The notes: a model not told the origin generated them from the letters alone. Positions 25,305-34,052 are shown, counted from the first letter of the stretch. The stretch is 64,000 nt of DNA from Palsa-504 sp963808615 (GCA_963808615.1 CAWEGV010000012.1:496001-560000); one strand, 5' to 3'. Program-made: numbers and translations.

Positions 25305-26450
25305 ATGGAATTCTCTCTGAGCGCCGAGCAGCGTGAGCTGAAGGAGGCTGCGGCCGCCTTCGCCCGCGGAAGGCTCAACCAGGACCTGGCGAAACGTGAA
25401 GAGGCAGGAGAGTTCTCCCTGGAGGCGTGGCAGGCCTGCGCTCGGTTCGGGATCCAGGGCCTGCCGGTCCCCGCCGAGCTAGGCGGCGGCAGCAGCGACA
25501 TCCTGACGACGGTCCTGGTCATGGAGGCCCTGGGATACGGATGTCACGACAACGGGCTCCTATTCTCGCTTAACGCGCAGATGTGGAGCGTTGAAATGCC
25601 GCTGGTGAAGTTCGGCACGCCAGCACAGCAACAGGCCTACCTGCCCGGGCTCGTGTCGGGGGAGCTCATCGGCGCGCACGCGATCACCGAGCCCGATTCC
25701 GGCTCCGACGCGTTCAGCATGCGGACCCGCGCCGAGCGCCACGGGGATCACTACCTCCTCAACGGGACCAAGCTGTACATCACCAACGCCCCGGTCGCAG
25801 GCATGGTGCTGGTCTTCGCCTCGCACCCGGGCCGGTCCAGGCTGACGGGCATCTCCGCGTTCCTTGTCGACAAGGGGACGCCTGGGCTTACAGTGAGCCG
25901 CAGCCTGGAGAAGATGGGCCTGCGGACTTCGCCGATGGGCGAGGTCGTGCTGGCCGACTGCCTCATCCCCGCGGACAAGCGGCTGGGTCCCGAGGGAGCG
26001 GGGATGGCCATCTTCACCGCATCGATGGGATGGGAACGCAGCTGCATCCTCGCCAGCGCCCTTGGCACCATGCAGCGCCAGCTTGAGACGTCCATGGGGT
26101 ACGCGCGGGAGCGGAAGCAGTTCGGCCAGGCTATCGGGAAATTCCAGAGCGTGGCCAGCAAGATGGCCGACATGTACTTGCGCCTGGAGGCCGCACGGCT
26201 GCTGGTCTACCAGGCTGCGTGGCTGGCCCAGCAGGGCAAGCCCGCGCTGGCCGAGTCGGCGGCAGCCAAGCTGTTCACCAGCGAGGCGTGGGTTCAGTCC
26301 AGCCTGGACGCGATCCAGGTTCACGGCGCCTACGGCTACATGAAGGAAGCCGGGATCGAGTGCGACTTGCGGGACGCGGTCGCCGGTACCATCTACTCGG
26401 GAACTTCGGAGATGCAGCGGGTCATCTTGTCGCGGATGCTGGGCCTGTGA
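25305..26450 (+). CDS. Acyl-CoA dehydrogenase family flavoprotein
   Basis: A 381-residue protein from ATG 25305 (MEFSLSAEQRELKEAAAAFA), with GGGGAACGGG just upstream. N-terminal helical domain residues 1-115; middle beta domain with AHAITEPDSGSDAFSMRTRA and YITNAPVAGMVLVFA; C-terminal helices with YARERKQFGQAIGKFQSVAS, IQVHGAYGYMKEAG and TIYSGTSEMQRVILSRMLGL. The residue following the Gly-Tyr in the helix G/H region is Met, not the catalytic Glu-type motif recognisable from memory, so base assignment is uncertain. Family members desaturate acyl-CoA or carrier-bound substrates using FAD. It shares an upstream repeat with the carrier-protein operon at 33.4 kb, suggesting a carrier-bound aminoacyl substrate. 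Confidence 0.9.
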   Translation: MEFSLSAEQRELKEAAAAFARGRLNQDLAKREEAGEFSLEAWQACARFGIQGLPVPAELGGGSSDILTTVLVMEALGYGCHDNGLLFSLNAQMWSVEMPLVKFGTPAQQQAYLPGLVSGELIGAHAITEPDSGSDAFSMRTRAERHGDHYLLNGTKLYITNAPVAGMVLVFASHPGRSRLTGISAFLVDKGTPGLTVSRSLEKMGLRTSPMGEVVLADCLIPADKRLGPEGAGMAIFTASMGWERSCILASALGTMQRQLETSMGYARERKQFGQAIGKFQSVASKMADMYLRLEAARLLVYQAAWLAQQGKPALAESAAAKLFTSEAWVQSSLDAIQVHGAYGYMKEAGIECDLRDAVAGTIYSGTSEMQRVILSRMLGL

Positions 26451-26502
26451 GCCAGTGGTGAGCGGAGCGTGTCCTGATGCCCGAACCTGAACTCGTTCGG
26501 CC

Positions 26503-27804
26503 ATGGTGACGGCCATGGCAGAGAACCTTGTCGATACGAGCATCCCAGCGGTCGTGCTTAAGTTCGAGCCGAACGTCATGCACCACGGAGTATTGGGTGT
26601 TATCCGCAGTCTGGGCCGGATCGGCGTGCCGGTCTACGGTGTGCACGAGGACCCGCACGCTCCAGCCGCAAGTTCCCGGTATCTGGCCGGGCGCTGCTTC
26701 TGGCAGCCGAGCCCGGCCGACGTGGACCGCGTAGTGACAGGTCTGCTGCGCCTTGCCGATCACATCGGCTGCCCTTCGGTCCTGATCACCACCGACGACG
26801 CGAGCGCGATCTTCCTGGCCGAGCACGGCGGTGAACTGCGGCAGCGGTTCTTTTTCCCGGATCCGCCGCGGGACCTGCCCCGTCGGCTCGGCAGTAAATA
26901 CTCTCTGTACCAGGCCTGCCTTGAGCTAAGCCTGCCCGCCCCGCAGGTCACTCTGCCCAGCTCACTTGGCGAGGCGCAGAAATTCGCTTCGGCCGTGGGT
27001 TACCCACTGATCGCCAAGCTGACTACGCCGTGGACCATGCAACGAGGGCTCGACAGTACGTCAGTCCTAGCTGGCCAGTTGGAACTGAACGACATCTATC
27101 GTCGCTTCGAGCAATCCGGTGAAGGGCTCATGCTGCAGGAGTACGTCCCCGGTGGCCGCGGGCATGACTGGTTCTTCGACGGCTACTGTGACGCTGACTC
27201 GATATGTCGGCCTGCCTTTACCGGTATCAAGGAACGGTCCTACCCGGCCTCCGCCGGGTTTGCGAGCTTTGGGCGTTCAGTCGCGAACGAAAAGCTCCAC
27301 GACCAGTTCACCTCGCTGCTCGCGCGGCTTGGATACCGCGGACTGCTCGACCTCGATATACGCCTGGATGCCCGAGACGGGCAATACAAGCTGCTAGATT
27401 TCAATCCCAGGCTCGGCGCGCAGTTCCGCCTATTCCGCGACACCGCGGGTACCGACCTCGCCTTGGCCGCTTATCTCGACCTGACCGGCCAGCTCATCCC
27501 CCCAGGCGAACAGGTGAACGGGCGCACGTTCCTGGTGGAGAACTGGGACCCGTTCAGCGCGCTCGCCAACCGGCGGCGCGGCGAACTCAGCCTGCGAGCA
27601 TGGATGTCTTCCTTGCGCGGGGTCGATGAGACCGCCTGGTTCGCGCGGGATGACCTGAGGCCGTTCGGCCTTATATGCCTGCGCATGGGCTGGCGTTTGG
27701 CAAAAAGCCCACTCGCCCGCGCTCGGAAGCACGTCCGCCCGTCCGGTTTCCGCCACCGGGTCGGCCGCGCCGCGTCCGGTCCTGAGGAGCTGTTGATCGC
27801 ATGA
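26503..27804 (+). CDS. ATP-grasp domain carboxylate-amine ligase-like protein
   Basis: A 433-residue protein; ATG 26503 is used, ATG 26515 is an alternative. The N-terminal pre-ATP-grasp domain includes AVVLKFEPNVMHHGVLGVIR. The ATP-grasp core has YPLIAKLTTPWTMQRG (lysine contacting ATP), MLQEYVPGGRGHDWFFDGYC and LDIRLDARDGQYKLLDFNPR with the metal-binding D/E/N triad at the end. The family joins a carboxylate to an amine with ATP hydrolysis, and D-aspartate-ligase-like members act in wall or polymer decoration. Here it could couple an amino acid to a sugar amine. It follows the acyl-CoA dehydrogenase gene by about 50 bases. Confidence 0.85.
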   Translation: MVTAMAENLVDTSIPAVVLKFEPNVMHHGVLGVIRSLGRIGVPVYGVHEDPHAPAASSRYLAGRCFWQPSPADVDRVVTGLLRLADHIGCPSVLITTDDASAIFLAEHGGELRQRFFFPDPPRDLPRRLGSKYSLYQACLELSLPAPQVTLPSSLGEAQKFASAVGYPLIAKLTTPWTMQRGLDSTSVLAGQLELNDIYRRFEQSGEGLMLQEYVPGGRGHDWFFDGYCDADSICRPAFTGIKERSYPASAGFASFGRSVANEKLHDQFTSLLARLGYRGLLDLDIRLDARDGQYKLLDFNPRLGAQFRLFRDTAGTDLALAAYLDLTGQLIPPGEQVNGRTFLVENWDPFSALANRRRGELSLRAWMSSLRGVDETAWFARDDLRPFGLICLRMGWRLAKSPLARARKHVRPSGFRHRVGRAASGPEELLIA

Positions 27805-27821
27805 CACCCCCTGTGTCAACC

Positions 27822-29071
27822 TCAGGCGGCAAACTGGCTAGAAGTTTGCTCGGCGAGGGCGGCTGCGGCGCCATGCCTGGCCGGGTCGTAGGGCATGCCG
27901 TTGACCCAGCATGGCCAGATGACGCGGATCCACGCTCGGGCCAGGATGCGGATGGCGTGCGGATGGTCCTTGCCGCTGGCCTGGGCGTCCGCGTAGACCT
28001 TGGCCGCCCAGGGGCTGGCGTGCCGGCTGTTATCGGCGAAGGTGGTCACGGCGCCGCGGAACGGCTTGTTGCAGGCCCAGCGGAACTCGACGCCGCGGTG
28101 CTTGCCGGACTGCCGGGTGACCGGGGCGACCCCGGCGAGGGCAGCGACGGAGGCGGGGCCGGCATAGGCTTGGCGGCAGTCGCCCCACTCGGCGAGCATC
28201 TGGGCGGCGTTGATCTGACCCGACCTTGGCAGCGACGTGAAGATCTGCCCGTCCGGGTGCTCCCCGAGGCGGGCGGTCACCGGGCGGTCCAGGTCCTTGA
28301 CGGCGCCGATGAGCGCCCGCAGCACGGCCACCAGGGCGAGCACGGCGTCGCGCAGCGCCTCGGTGAGTACTTCGTCTGCGGTGCCGGGCGGGGCCTGGCG
28401 CAGGCGGTCCAGCAGCTGGGCTGCGGGCCTGCGGCCGCAGTAGCTGTGCTTGACCAAGAACGCGGCCATCCGCTTCTCGCCGAGGTGGCGGGCCGCGGCG
28501 GGGGTCGGGTAACGGGTCAGGAACTCCAGGCTGATCGGAGATTCGACGTCGGCGAACACGGCCTTGGCGCCCGGCCAGTGCGCGTCCAGCAGCGCGGACA
28601 GCTGGTTGGTGGCCGCGACTCGCAGCTCGACCAGATCATCGCGGGTGCGCACGGCAGTGCGCAGCGCCCTGGTCTCGTCGTTGTACGGGGCTGCGGAGGC
28701 CAGCCGCTGGCTGCGCAGCCGCAGGTACTCGGCGATGACCGCGGCGTCCCCGGCGTCGGACTTGGCGCCAGACAGCACCTCGCCCTCCCGCCAGGTCTTG
28801 ATCGCGTTCGGGCTGACCGGCACCACCGGGTGCCCGGCCTCCAGCAGCAGGTCCACCAGCCGCCCGGACGGCCGCTCGATCGCGACCGGCAGATCCGCCG
28901 GGTCACCGTACCGGGCCAGGCGGCGGACCAGCGACGTGATCCCCTCGGCGGAGTGGGCGATGGTGAACTGGGCGGTGATCTTCCCGGCGCGTCCAGCACG
29001 CACACCGCGTGCTCGGCGGTAGCCCAGTCGATCCCGGTGAAGAACTGCGCTTCGGGCAGTGCAAGCGGCAT
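27822..29071 (-). pseudogene. IS110-family transposase with one-base frameshift
   Basis: The start (ATG 29071) reads MPLALPEAQFFTGIDWATAE, with the first Asp of the DEDD RuvC-like site, then shifts frame at the C run 28983-28985. Restoring one base gives VLDAPGKITAQFTIAHSAEG and about 415 residues in all. The remainder is intact: VAIERPSGRLVDLLLEAGHP, SGAKSDAGDAAVIAEYL (second catalytic acidic pair) and the C-terminal transposase_20 region with SLPRSGQINAAQMLAEWGD and the serine-containing APVTRQSGKHRG. IS110 enzymes recombine DNA using a bridge RNA. The element lies between the ATP-grasp gene and the methyltransferase gene. Confidence 0.88.
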
Positions 29072-29084
29072 TGTGTCTCCTCAC

Positions 29085-29300
29085 GATGGCAGCGACGACC
29101 CGGCGGCGACGAGGCCGGCTCCCGGGCGGTCACCAACCGGCGCTCTGCGGCGCGTCTCCCTGTTGCCGGTCTGCGGCCCCGCGAGAGCCGGGGGCGGCGG
29201 TGTCATGCTGGCCATTCACTGGCGACCGCACCAGGCCGTCTCCCCGGCTCCCGCCGAGTCCCAACGTCGAGCACCCTATCGGTGCCCATGAGAAGGATGG
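29085..29300 (-). other. Non-coding end of the IS110 element, candidate bridge RNA region
   Basis: About 215 bases directly upstream of the transposase have no supported gene. In IS110-group elements the bridge RNA is encoded in such a non-coding end. Several GC-rich inverted stretches are visible, but no guide loops were matched. The assignment is positional inference only. Confidence 0.25.
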
Positions 29301-29307
29301 TGCCCTA

Positions 29308-30306
29308 GTGACCACGCTAGACCCGCGAGACATGTACCTGGATTTGCTCCGCAGCTATCTTACGAGATATGGGGAGGACGAGCTCGTCCTGATACGCGCC
29401 CAGAGCCACCCCGTGGTGAGGCGTGTATTCGGCATCCTTGCTAAGCGCAACATAAGAGTTGTGCGAGCGGTTCCATTCGACGAGCAAAAGCGGAACTTGG
29501 GCCTGGACTGGCCTGCTTCAGCTGAGACGATGATTGGAATGCAAAGGCTGACTCACCTTCAGCACTGTGTCGAGACCGTGCTCGCCGAAGAAATTCCTGG
29601 AGATCTGATCGAGTGCGGCGTCTGGCGCGGAGGTGCATGCATCCTGATGCGTGCCGTGCTGGTCGCATACGGCGACAAGGAGCGCTGTGTGTGGCTGGCC
29701 GACTCGTTCCAGGGCCTTCCGCCGCCTGATCCAGAGCACTACCCTGCCGAGGATCTGACGTTGAATGGAGCCGCAGTAGCGGTACCAGAATCCACGGTCA
29801 GGAACAATTTCAAGCGCTACGGGCTACTAGACGATCGTGTCCGCTTTCTTCCCGGCTGGTTCAAGAACACGCTTCCGGATGCGCCAATTGATCGCATTGC
29901 GCTGCTGCGGCTCGATGGCGACCTCTACGAGTCGACCATTCAGGCCCTTGACGCACTATATTCGAAACTCTCAGTCGGAGGCTTCTGCATTATCGACGAC
30001 TATCATGTAATTGATGCGTGCCGTCAGGCTGTCACGTATTACCGTCAAAACAATTCAATATCCGCCGAAATAATAGACATCGATGGCCACGGGGTCTACT
30101 GGCGGAAGTCCGCGGAGGAGACTAACGCCCGGCCTGACAGAAGTCGACCAAAACTCGCTTTATCACCATTACTGTCCGAACTGAACGGATGTGGCACACC
30201 TCCAGTAGTCCCCGTTGGAGGCTTGCCGGGTTTGGTGCCAAGGTGCAGGCTCGTAAATCAACCTGTTCCGCCGCTGGATTGTTCGTGTCTGGCGAGGTCG
30301 TCGTAA
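29308..30306 (+). CDS. TylF/MycF-type O-methyltransferase
   Basis: A 332-residue protein from GTG 29308 (AAGGATGG upstream). The macrocin O-methyltransferase family signature is clear: MIGMQRLTHLQHCVETVLAE, GDLIECGVWRGGACILMRAV, VWLADSFQGLPPPDPEHYPA, RLDGDLYESTIQALDALYSK and GGFCIIDDYHVIDACRQAV (metal-binding acidic residues). Such enzymes methylate a sugar hydroxyl with SAM and Mg2+. The family usually ends near residue 260 (VYWRKSAEE). The last 70 residues here are Pro/Ser-rich and reach 49 bases into the convergent adenylation gene, so they probably arise from loss of the original stop. Likely substrate: a sugar of the EPS or its precursor. Confidence 0.88.
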   Translation: MTTLDPRDMYLDLLRSYLTRYGEDELVLIRAQSHPVVRRVFGILAKRNIRVVRAVPFDEQKRNLGLDWPASAETMIGMQRLTHLQHCVETVLAEEIPGDLIECGVWRGGACILMRAVLVAYGDKERCVWLADSFQGLPPPDPEHYPAEDLTLNGAAVAVPESTVRNNFKRYGLLDDRVRFLPGWFKNTLPDAPIDRIALLRLDGDLYESTIQALDALYSKLSVGGFCIIDDYHVIDACRQAVTYYRQNNSISAEIIDIDGHGVYWRKSAEETNARPDRSRPKLALSPLLSELNGCGTPPVVPVGGLPGLVPRCRLVNQPVPPLDCSCLARSS

Positions 30307-31901
30307 TGGGACTCCACCAGTTCGAGCACCGCTTGGTAGTCGGCCTTTCCTCGAGAGCCACGAGGTAGCTCGCCGACGGGCAGAATGACATCGGGAATCA
30401 TGTAGACGGGCAGGAGCCTGTGGCAATGACCGATGATTGCGTCGTTGTTCAGTGCTTCTCCGGCAGCGAGGCGTACTGCAGCAGCCAGTACTTCGACGTC
30501 GCCCCGATGGTGTTTGACGACTGCGGCTTCGTCGATCTCGGCTCGCTGCTCGAGCACGTGCTCCACCTCTTCGGGCTGCACGCGATGCCCGCGAACCTTG
30601 AGTAGTCGGTCGACCCGGCCACGGAAAGTAAACCCACGGGCGTCGTCTCGTGATACGAGATCGCCCGTCGCGTAATACACGCGCCCGTCGGGCCTGGTGG
30701 AGAATACCCGGGATGTCGTAGCCGGAAGCTTCCAGTACCCCGACATGAGCGTGTCCGAGGCGACGAGCAGCTCGCCCGCCGCACCCTCCGGCGTAACGGC
30801 GCCATCCTCGCCCGCCAGTGACATGCTGGCGTAGGGGCAGGGCCTTCCGATGGGGATCGTATCTCCGCCATCCACGTCGAGCGCCGTCACATCGTGGAAA
30901 GTGCAGACGTTGGTCTCCGTCGGGCCATACCAGTTCGCGACTCGACAGGACGGCGGTAGGTTATCCCAGAGGACGCGCAGCGGTCCCACTGATATCTCCT
31001 CACCCGCGAAGATGATCTGGCGCAGGGCGCTGCCTTGCAGGAACGGAAGCGACTCCGCGCCGCTGGCGCGCAGCAAAGCCGACGGCACGGAGTACCAAAC
31101 GGTAACACCAGTCTTGACAATGAAGCCGCAGAGGCTGGCGACGCGGCCGAACGTCCAGTCGGGCACGAGCGCCAGCCGGGCAGCGGCCATGGCCGCCCCG
31201 AAGAAGTCGAAGACGCTCAGATCGAACGACGGAGACGCATGCTGAGAGACGACATCGTTCTTCCGCAGTCCCACTGCATCGGCCGCCCACCGGACGAACG
31301 CCAGTGCACTGGCATTCGTGTGAGCCACCCCCTTGGGCCCACCTGTGGAGCCCGACGTGTACAGGATGTACGCGAGCGCCGAGGCCGGCACCTCGACCGG
31401 CGACCGCAACCGGCCGAGCTGGTGCATCCGGCTCAAGCTCTCGCTCACAGGCTGTCGTTCCGGGGATCTGTCCGGATCGAACCAGCCCCGGCCGAGCCAG
31501 TGCAGCGCAGGAGAGTTGTCACTCGGGCGGTCGTGAGTCGAATACGCGTCGCCGAGCACCATCGCCCGCAATGTACGCAGTCCGGAAACCACGGCGACCG
31601 CCTCGGCGTCGGCGGCGATGACGTGCGCCCGCGCTGGTGGAGTCAGGTAATCGATCGGCACATAGGCGCCGCCTGCCAGCAGCGTGCCAAAGATGGCGAT
31701 AGGAAGCGCGACATCCTTGGCCAGAGCGATCACCACCCGGTCGCCCGGCTCGAGCCCGTGCTCCACCAGGGCGCGGGCAAGGCGCATGGAGCGGTCGTAC
31801 AGCTCGGCATACGTCAGTTCGCCGGTCGACGACCAGACGGCAGGCCTGTCGGGGTGCGCATCGGCGGCCTGAAGGAGCAGATGCGCCAGTGTCGACGTCA
31901 T
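30258..31901 (-). CDS. Stand-alone amino-acid adenylation (AMP-binding) enzyme
   Basis: About 547 residues from ATG 31901; a longer frame opens at 32003. It is an NRPS-type A domain without condensation or carrier domain. Motifs in order: A3 YILYTSGSTGGPKGVAHTN, A4 SPSFDLSVFDFFGA (the Asp that binds the alpha-amine), A5 NWYGPTETNVCTFHD, A7 YYATGDLVSRDDARG, A8 GRVDRLLKVRGHRVQPEEVE and A10 LPRGSRGKADYQAV (lysine). It should activate an amino acid as aminoacyl-AMP and load a carrier protein, here the ACP at 33452-33757 in the same operon. It resembles both proline-activating PltF/RedM-type enzymes and the AMP ligases of exosortase-A loci. The amino acid is not determined. Confidence 0.88.
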   Translation of the reverse strand: MTSTLAHLLLQAADAHPDRPAVWSSTGELTYAELYDRSMRLARALVEHGLEPGDRVVIALAKDVALPIAIFGTLLAGGAYVPIDYLTPPARAHVIAADAEAVAVVSGLRTLRAMVLGDAYSTHDRPSDNSPALHWLGRGWFDPDRSPERQPVSESLSRMHQLGRLRSPVEVPASALAYILYTSGSTGGPKGVAHTNASALAFVRWAADAVGLRKNDVVSQHASPSFDLSVFDFFGAAMAAARLALVPDWTFGRVASLCGFIVKTGVTVWYSVPSALLRASGAESLPFLQGSALRQIIFAGEEISVGPLRVLWDNLPPSCRVANWYGPTETNVCTFHDVTALDVDGGDTIPIGRPCPYASMSLAGEDGAVTPEGAAGELLVASDTLMSGYWKLPATTSRVFSTRPDGRVYYATGDLVSRDDARGFTFRGRVDRLLKVRGHRVQPEEVEHVLEQRAEIDEAAVVKHHRGDVEVLAAAVRLAAGEALNNDAIIGHCHRLLPVYMIPDVILPVGELPRGSRGKADYQAVLELVESHYDDLARHEQSSGGTG

Positions 31902-32027
31902 TCCAATATCCCGAGCTCGGCGACGATGATTTCCTCCGGATGCCGGATGTGCCCGAGTAGGTCGTCCGCCGGTGGCATTAAACAGAGCACCCGTGTGCGC
32001 CAAACCGGCGAGGAGTCCCGTCAGCAG

Positions 32028-33455
32028 TCACGATGCTTCCGCGGCTTCCGCAATGCTTTGGTTGAACTCTTCGAGGGCGCTGAGGCTCTGCGCAAGCCTG
32101 GCCTCGTCTGCTCGCACCGGGTCGATCTCGCCGGCGGCGAAACTACGGTAGGCACCCAGGTCCAGCAAACCATGCCCGCTGATGTTCACCAGGACGACCA
32201 GCGGGGCCCCCCGGCGCGGGTGCCGCGACACGACATCCATCGTCCCGGCCACCGCATGAGCCGATTCGGGAGCGGGCAGAATGCCCTCGGTCTCGCAAAA
32301 CAGCATGCCGGCCCGGAACGACGTCAGCTGGTCGATGGCCATCGCCTCCACGGTGCCGTCCGCGTACATGGCGCTGGCCAGCGGCCCGGCGCTGTGGTGC
32401 CGCAGTCCGCCCGCATACACCGGCGGCGGCACGTAGGTGCTGCCGAGGGAGTAGACCTTGGTGATCGGGGTTGCGCCCAGAGCATCGCTCAGGTCATACA
32501 GGTAACGACCCCGTGTCAGCTTCGGACACGCAGTGGACTCGACGGCGACCAGCCGAATCGGCCTCCCGGCGTCCTCGGCTGCACCGAGCAAGGGCAGCGC
32601 GATACCGCCGAAGTTCGATCCGGCGCCCATACACGCGATGACGCAATCGGGGAACTCGCCCAGCACGGCCAGCTGCGAGATGGCCTCCTGGCCGATGACG
32701 GTCTGGTGGAGCAGCACCGAGTTCTCGCCGCTCCCGACGGCAAACCGTGAGCCGCTGTCCTCGGCCGCGAGCGCAAGAGCTTCCGCGTTAGCCACGGCCT
32801 GGGTACCGGTCGCCGCCGGATCCTCCCCGAGCACCCTTCGCCCGACTTCGGTCAACTCGCTCGGGCTCTCATGGACGACCGCGCCGAACAGCCGCATCAT
32901 GTCGCCGCGGACGGGCTTCTGACGCAAGGTGGACCTGACCATGAAGACCGTGCAGCCAAGGTTCATGACCTGGCAGGCGTAAGCCAGAGCCGTCCCCCAC
33001 TGGCCCGCGGCCGTGCCGGTGACCATGCGCTTCACACCTGCACGAGCGTAGTAATAGGCCTGAGGCAGGGCGGTGTTGAGCTTGTGACTCCCGGTGAGGT
33101 TGGCGCCCTCGTACTTGTAGTAGATGCGGGCGTTGGCGCCGAGGCGCTCCTCCAGGCGCACCGCCCTGCGCAACGGCGTCGGACGATACTGCGCATACAG
33201 GTCGAGGACCTCACCAGGGATCGGTATGAACCGATCGGCCGTGTTGAGGGACTGCCGTGCCAGCGACAACGGTTGCTGGAGCTGTACGCTGTGGCCCGCT
33301 AGTTTCGCCGCTCCCGCCACTCGTGATCTCGACACAGCCGAACTCACGTACTGCGGCCGGTCATGCAGGATGTTGAACCAGTCAGTCGGGAGCTGCCGGT
33401 CTCGCACCGCGGCAACCATGCGGCAAGCTCCGGTGGTATCCGATCCAGACCTCAC
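32028..33455 (-). CDS. TrpB2-like PLP-dependent enzyme
   Basis: A 475-residue fold-type II PLP enzyme. The Schiff-base lysine lies in YYKYEGANLTGSHKLNTALP, the phosphate-binding loop is ACMGAGSNFGGIALP, and the serine-site region includes VTGTAAGQWGTALAYACQ. The C-terminal block GILPAPESAHAVAGTMDVVS resembles TrpB2 proteins. Family members make tryptophan from indole and serine or carry out related beta-replacement. No trpA is near, and the gene overlaps the ACP gene by 4 bp (ATGA), so it probably supplies an unusual amino acid for the adjacent adenylation enzyme. The first 40 residues look like a poorly conserved extension; a later start is possible. Confidence 0.85.
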   Translation of the reverse strand: MRSGSDTTGACRMVAAVRDRQLPTDWFNILHDRPQYVSSAVSRSRVAGAAKLAGHSVQLQQPLSLARQSLNTADRFIPIPGEVLDLYAQYRPTPLRRAVRLEERLGANARIYYKYEGANLTGSHKLNTALPQAYYYARAGVKRMVTGTAAGQWGTALAYACQVMNLGCTVFMVRSTLRQKPVRGDMMRLFGAVVHESPSELTEVGRRVLGEDPAATGTQAVANAEALALAAEDSGSRFAVGSGENSVLLHQTVIGQEAISQLAVLGEFPDCVIACMGAGSNFGGIALPLLGAAEDAGRPIRLVAVESTACPKLTRGRYLYDLSDALGATPITKVYSLGSTYVPPPVYAGGLRHHSAGPLASAMYADGTVEAMAIDQLTSFRAGMLFCETEGILPAPESAHAVAGTMDVVSRHPRRGAPLVVLVNISGHGLLDLGAYRSFAAGEIDPVRADEARLAQSLSALEEFNQSIAEAAEAS

Positions 33456-33757
33456 TTTGCGGCCGGGAGCGAGACGCGCTCGATCAGATCAATCAGGTCT
33501 CCCACGCTCAGGAGCTTGATCGTCATCAGTCCGTCATCAAACAGCTGGACGCCGAGCTTGGACTCGAACTCAAGGAGCAGCCGGACGAAACCCAACGAGT
33601 CCAGCCCCAGGTCAGCGTAAAGTTCCTGCCGCTCGTCCAGCGCCTCGACCCGCAGGCCTGGGATGACGGCGGTCAGGGCATCGAACACCAGGCTCGTCGC
33701 CTGGCGTCGATCCACCTCCGGCCGGACTGACACTTCACTATCGTCTCCAGCGGCCAT
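33452..33757 (-). CDS. Acyl/peptidyl carrier protein
   Basis: 101 residues from ATG 33757, seven bases after GGAGG; an upstream ATG at 33784 lacks such a site. The phosphopantetheine attachment serine is in YADLGLDSLGFVRLLLEFES, followed by LGVQLFDDGLMTIKLLSVGD. The protein is acidic, with four helices as for the carrier family. It is the first gene of the operon with the TrpB2-like and adenylation enzymes, so it likely carries an aminoacyl thioester for further modification. Confidence 0.9.
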   Translation of the reverse strand: MAAGDDSEVSVRPEVDRRQATSLVFDALTAVIPGLRVEALDERQELYADLGLDSLGFVRLLLEFESKLGVQLFDDGLMTIKLLSVGDLIDLIERVSLPAAK

Positions 33758-33796
33758 AACGGCACCTCCGTCTGCCAGGAACATTGTCCTGCTCGT

Positions 33797-33874
33797 GCGC
33801 CAGCGAGAACCCAGGCGCGGGCGCGGCGTAAACCCTCCCGCTATACATGACCCGCGACTGCTGGTCCTGATACA
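33797..33874 (-). promoter_or_regulatory. Repeated leader element, copy d (upstream of the carrier-protein operon)
   Basis: On the minus strand: TGTATCAGGACCAGCAGTCG, CATGTAT at 33849-33843, then GGGTTCTCGCTGGCGC at 33812-33797. It matches copy b over about 32 bases with one or two changes and again at the downstream block. It precedes the ACP start by 86 bases. It stands directly next to the IS256 fragment. Confidence 0.6.
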
Positions 33875-33893
33875 CCCGAGTCGGCCAACGCAC

Positions 33894-33970
33894 TGCGACG
33901 GGCTGACCGGGCTGCCGGACGCGATCGGCGTGGTCTGGTCCCAGGCGGTGGTGCAGCTGTGCGTGGTGCA
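33894..33970 (+). pseudogene. IS256-family transposase, piece left of the RIT insertion
   Basis: Frame reads CDGLTGLPDAIGVVWSQAVV to CVVH, the central IS256 block. Everything upstream is lost. The reading continues at 37326 (HLIPASLRYASRKYW) after the inserted element. Confidence 0.85.
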
Positions 33971-34052
33971 TTACCCCGACACCGTCGTTATGCCGATACC
34001 GGGTGGCCCGGTGCTGGCGGGCGGGGTGACCGGGTCCGGGATATCGGCATAA
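33971..34052 (+). repeat. Left terminal inverted repeat of the RIT element
   Basis: Begins TTACCCCGACACCGTCG and contains TTATGCCGATACC (33988-34000) and ATATCGGCATAA (34041-34052), two facing copies of one motif. It matches 37298-37216 read on the other strand over about 82 bases, with few changes. Confidence 0.85.

Noticed and set aside
27801..29291. Long plus-strand frame opposite the IS110 transposase
   Set aside because: Antisense shadow; no recognisable domain and no ribosome binding site.
31035..32750. 571-codon plus-strand frame across the adenylation and TrpB2-like genes
   Set aside because: It crosses two real minus-strand genes and their intergenic gap and shows no protein features.
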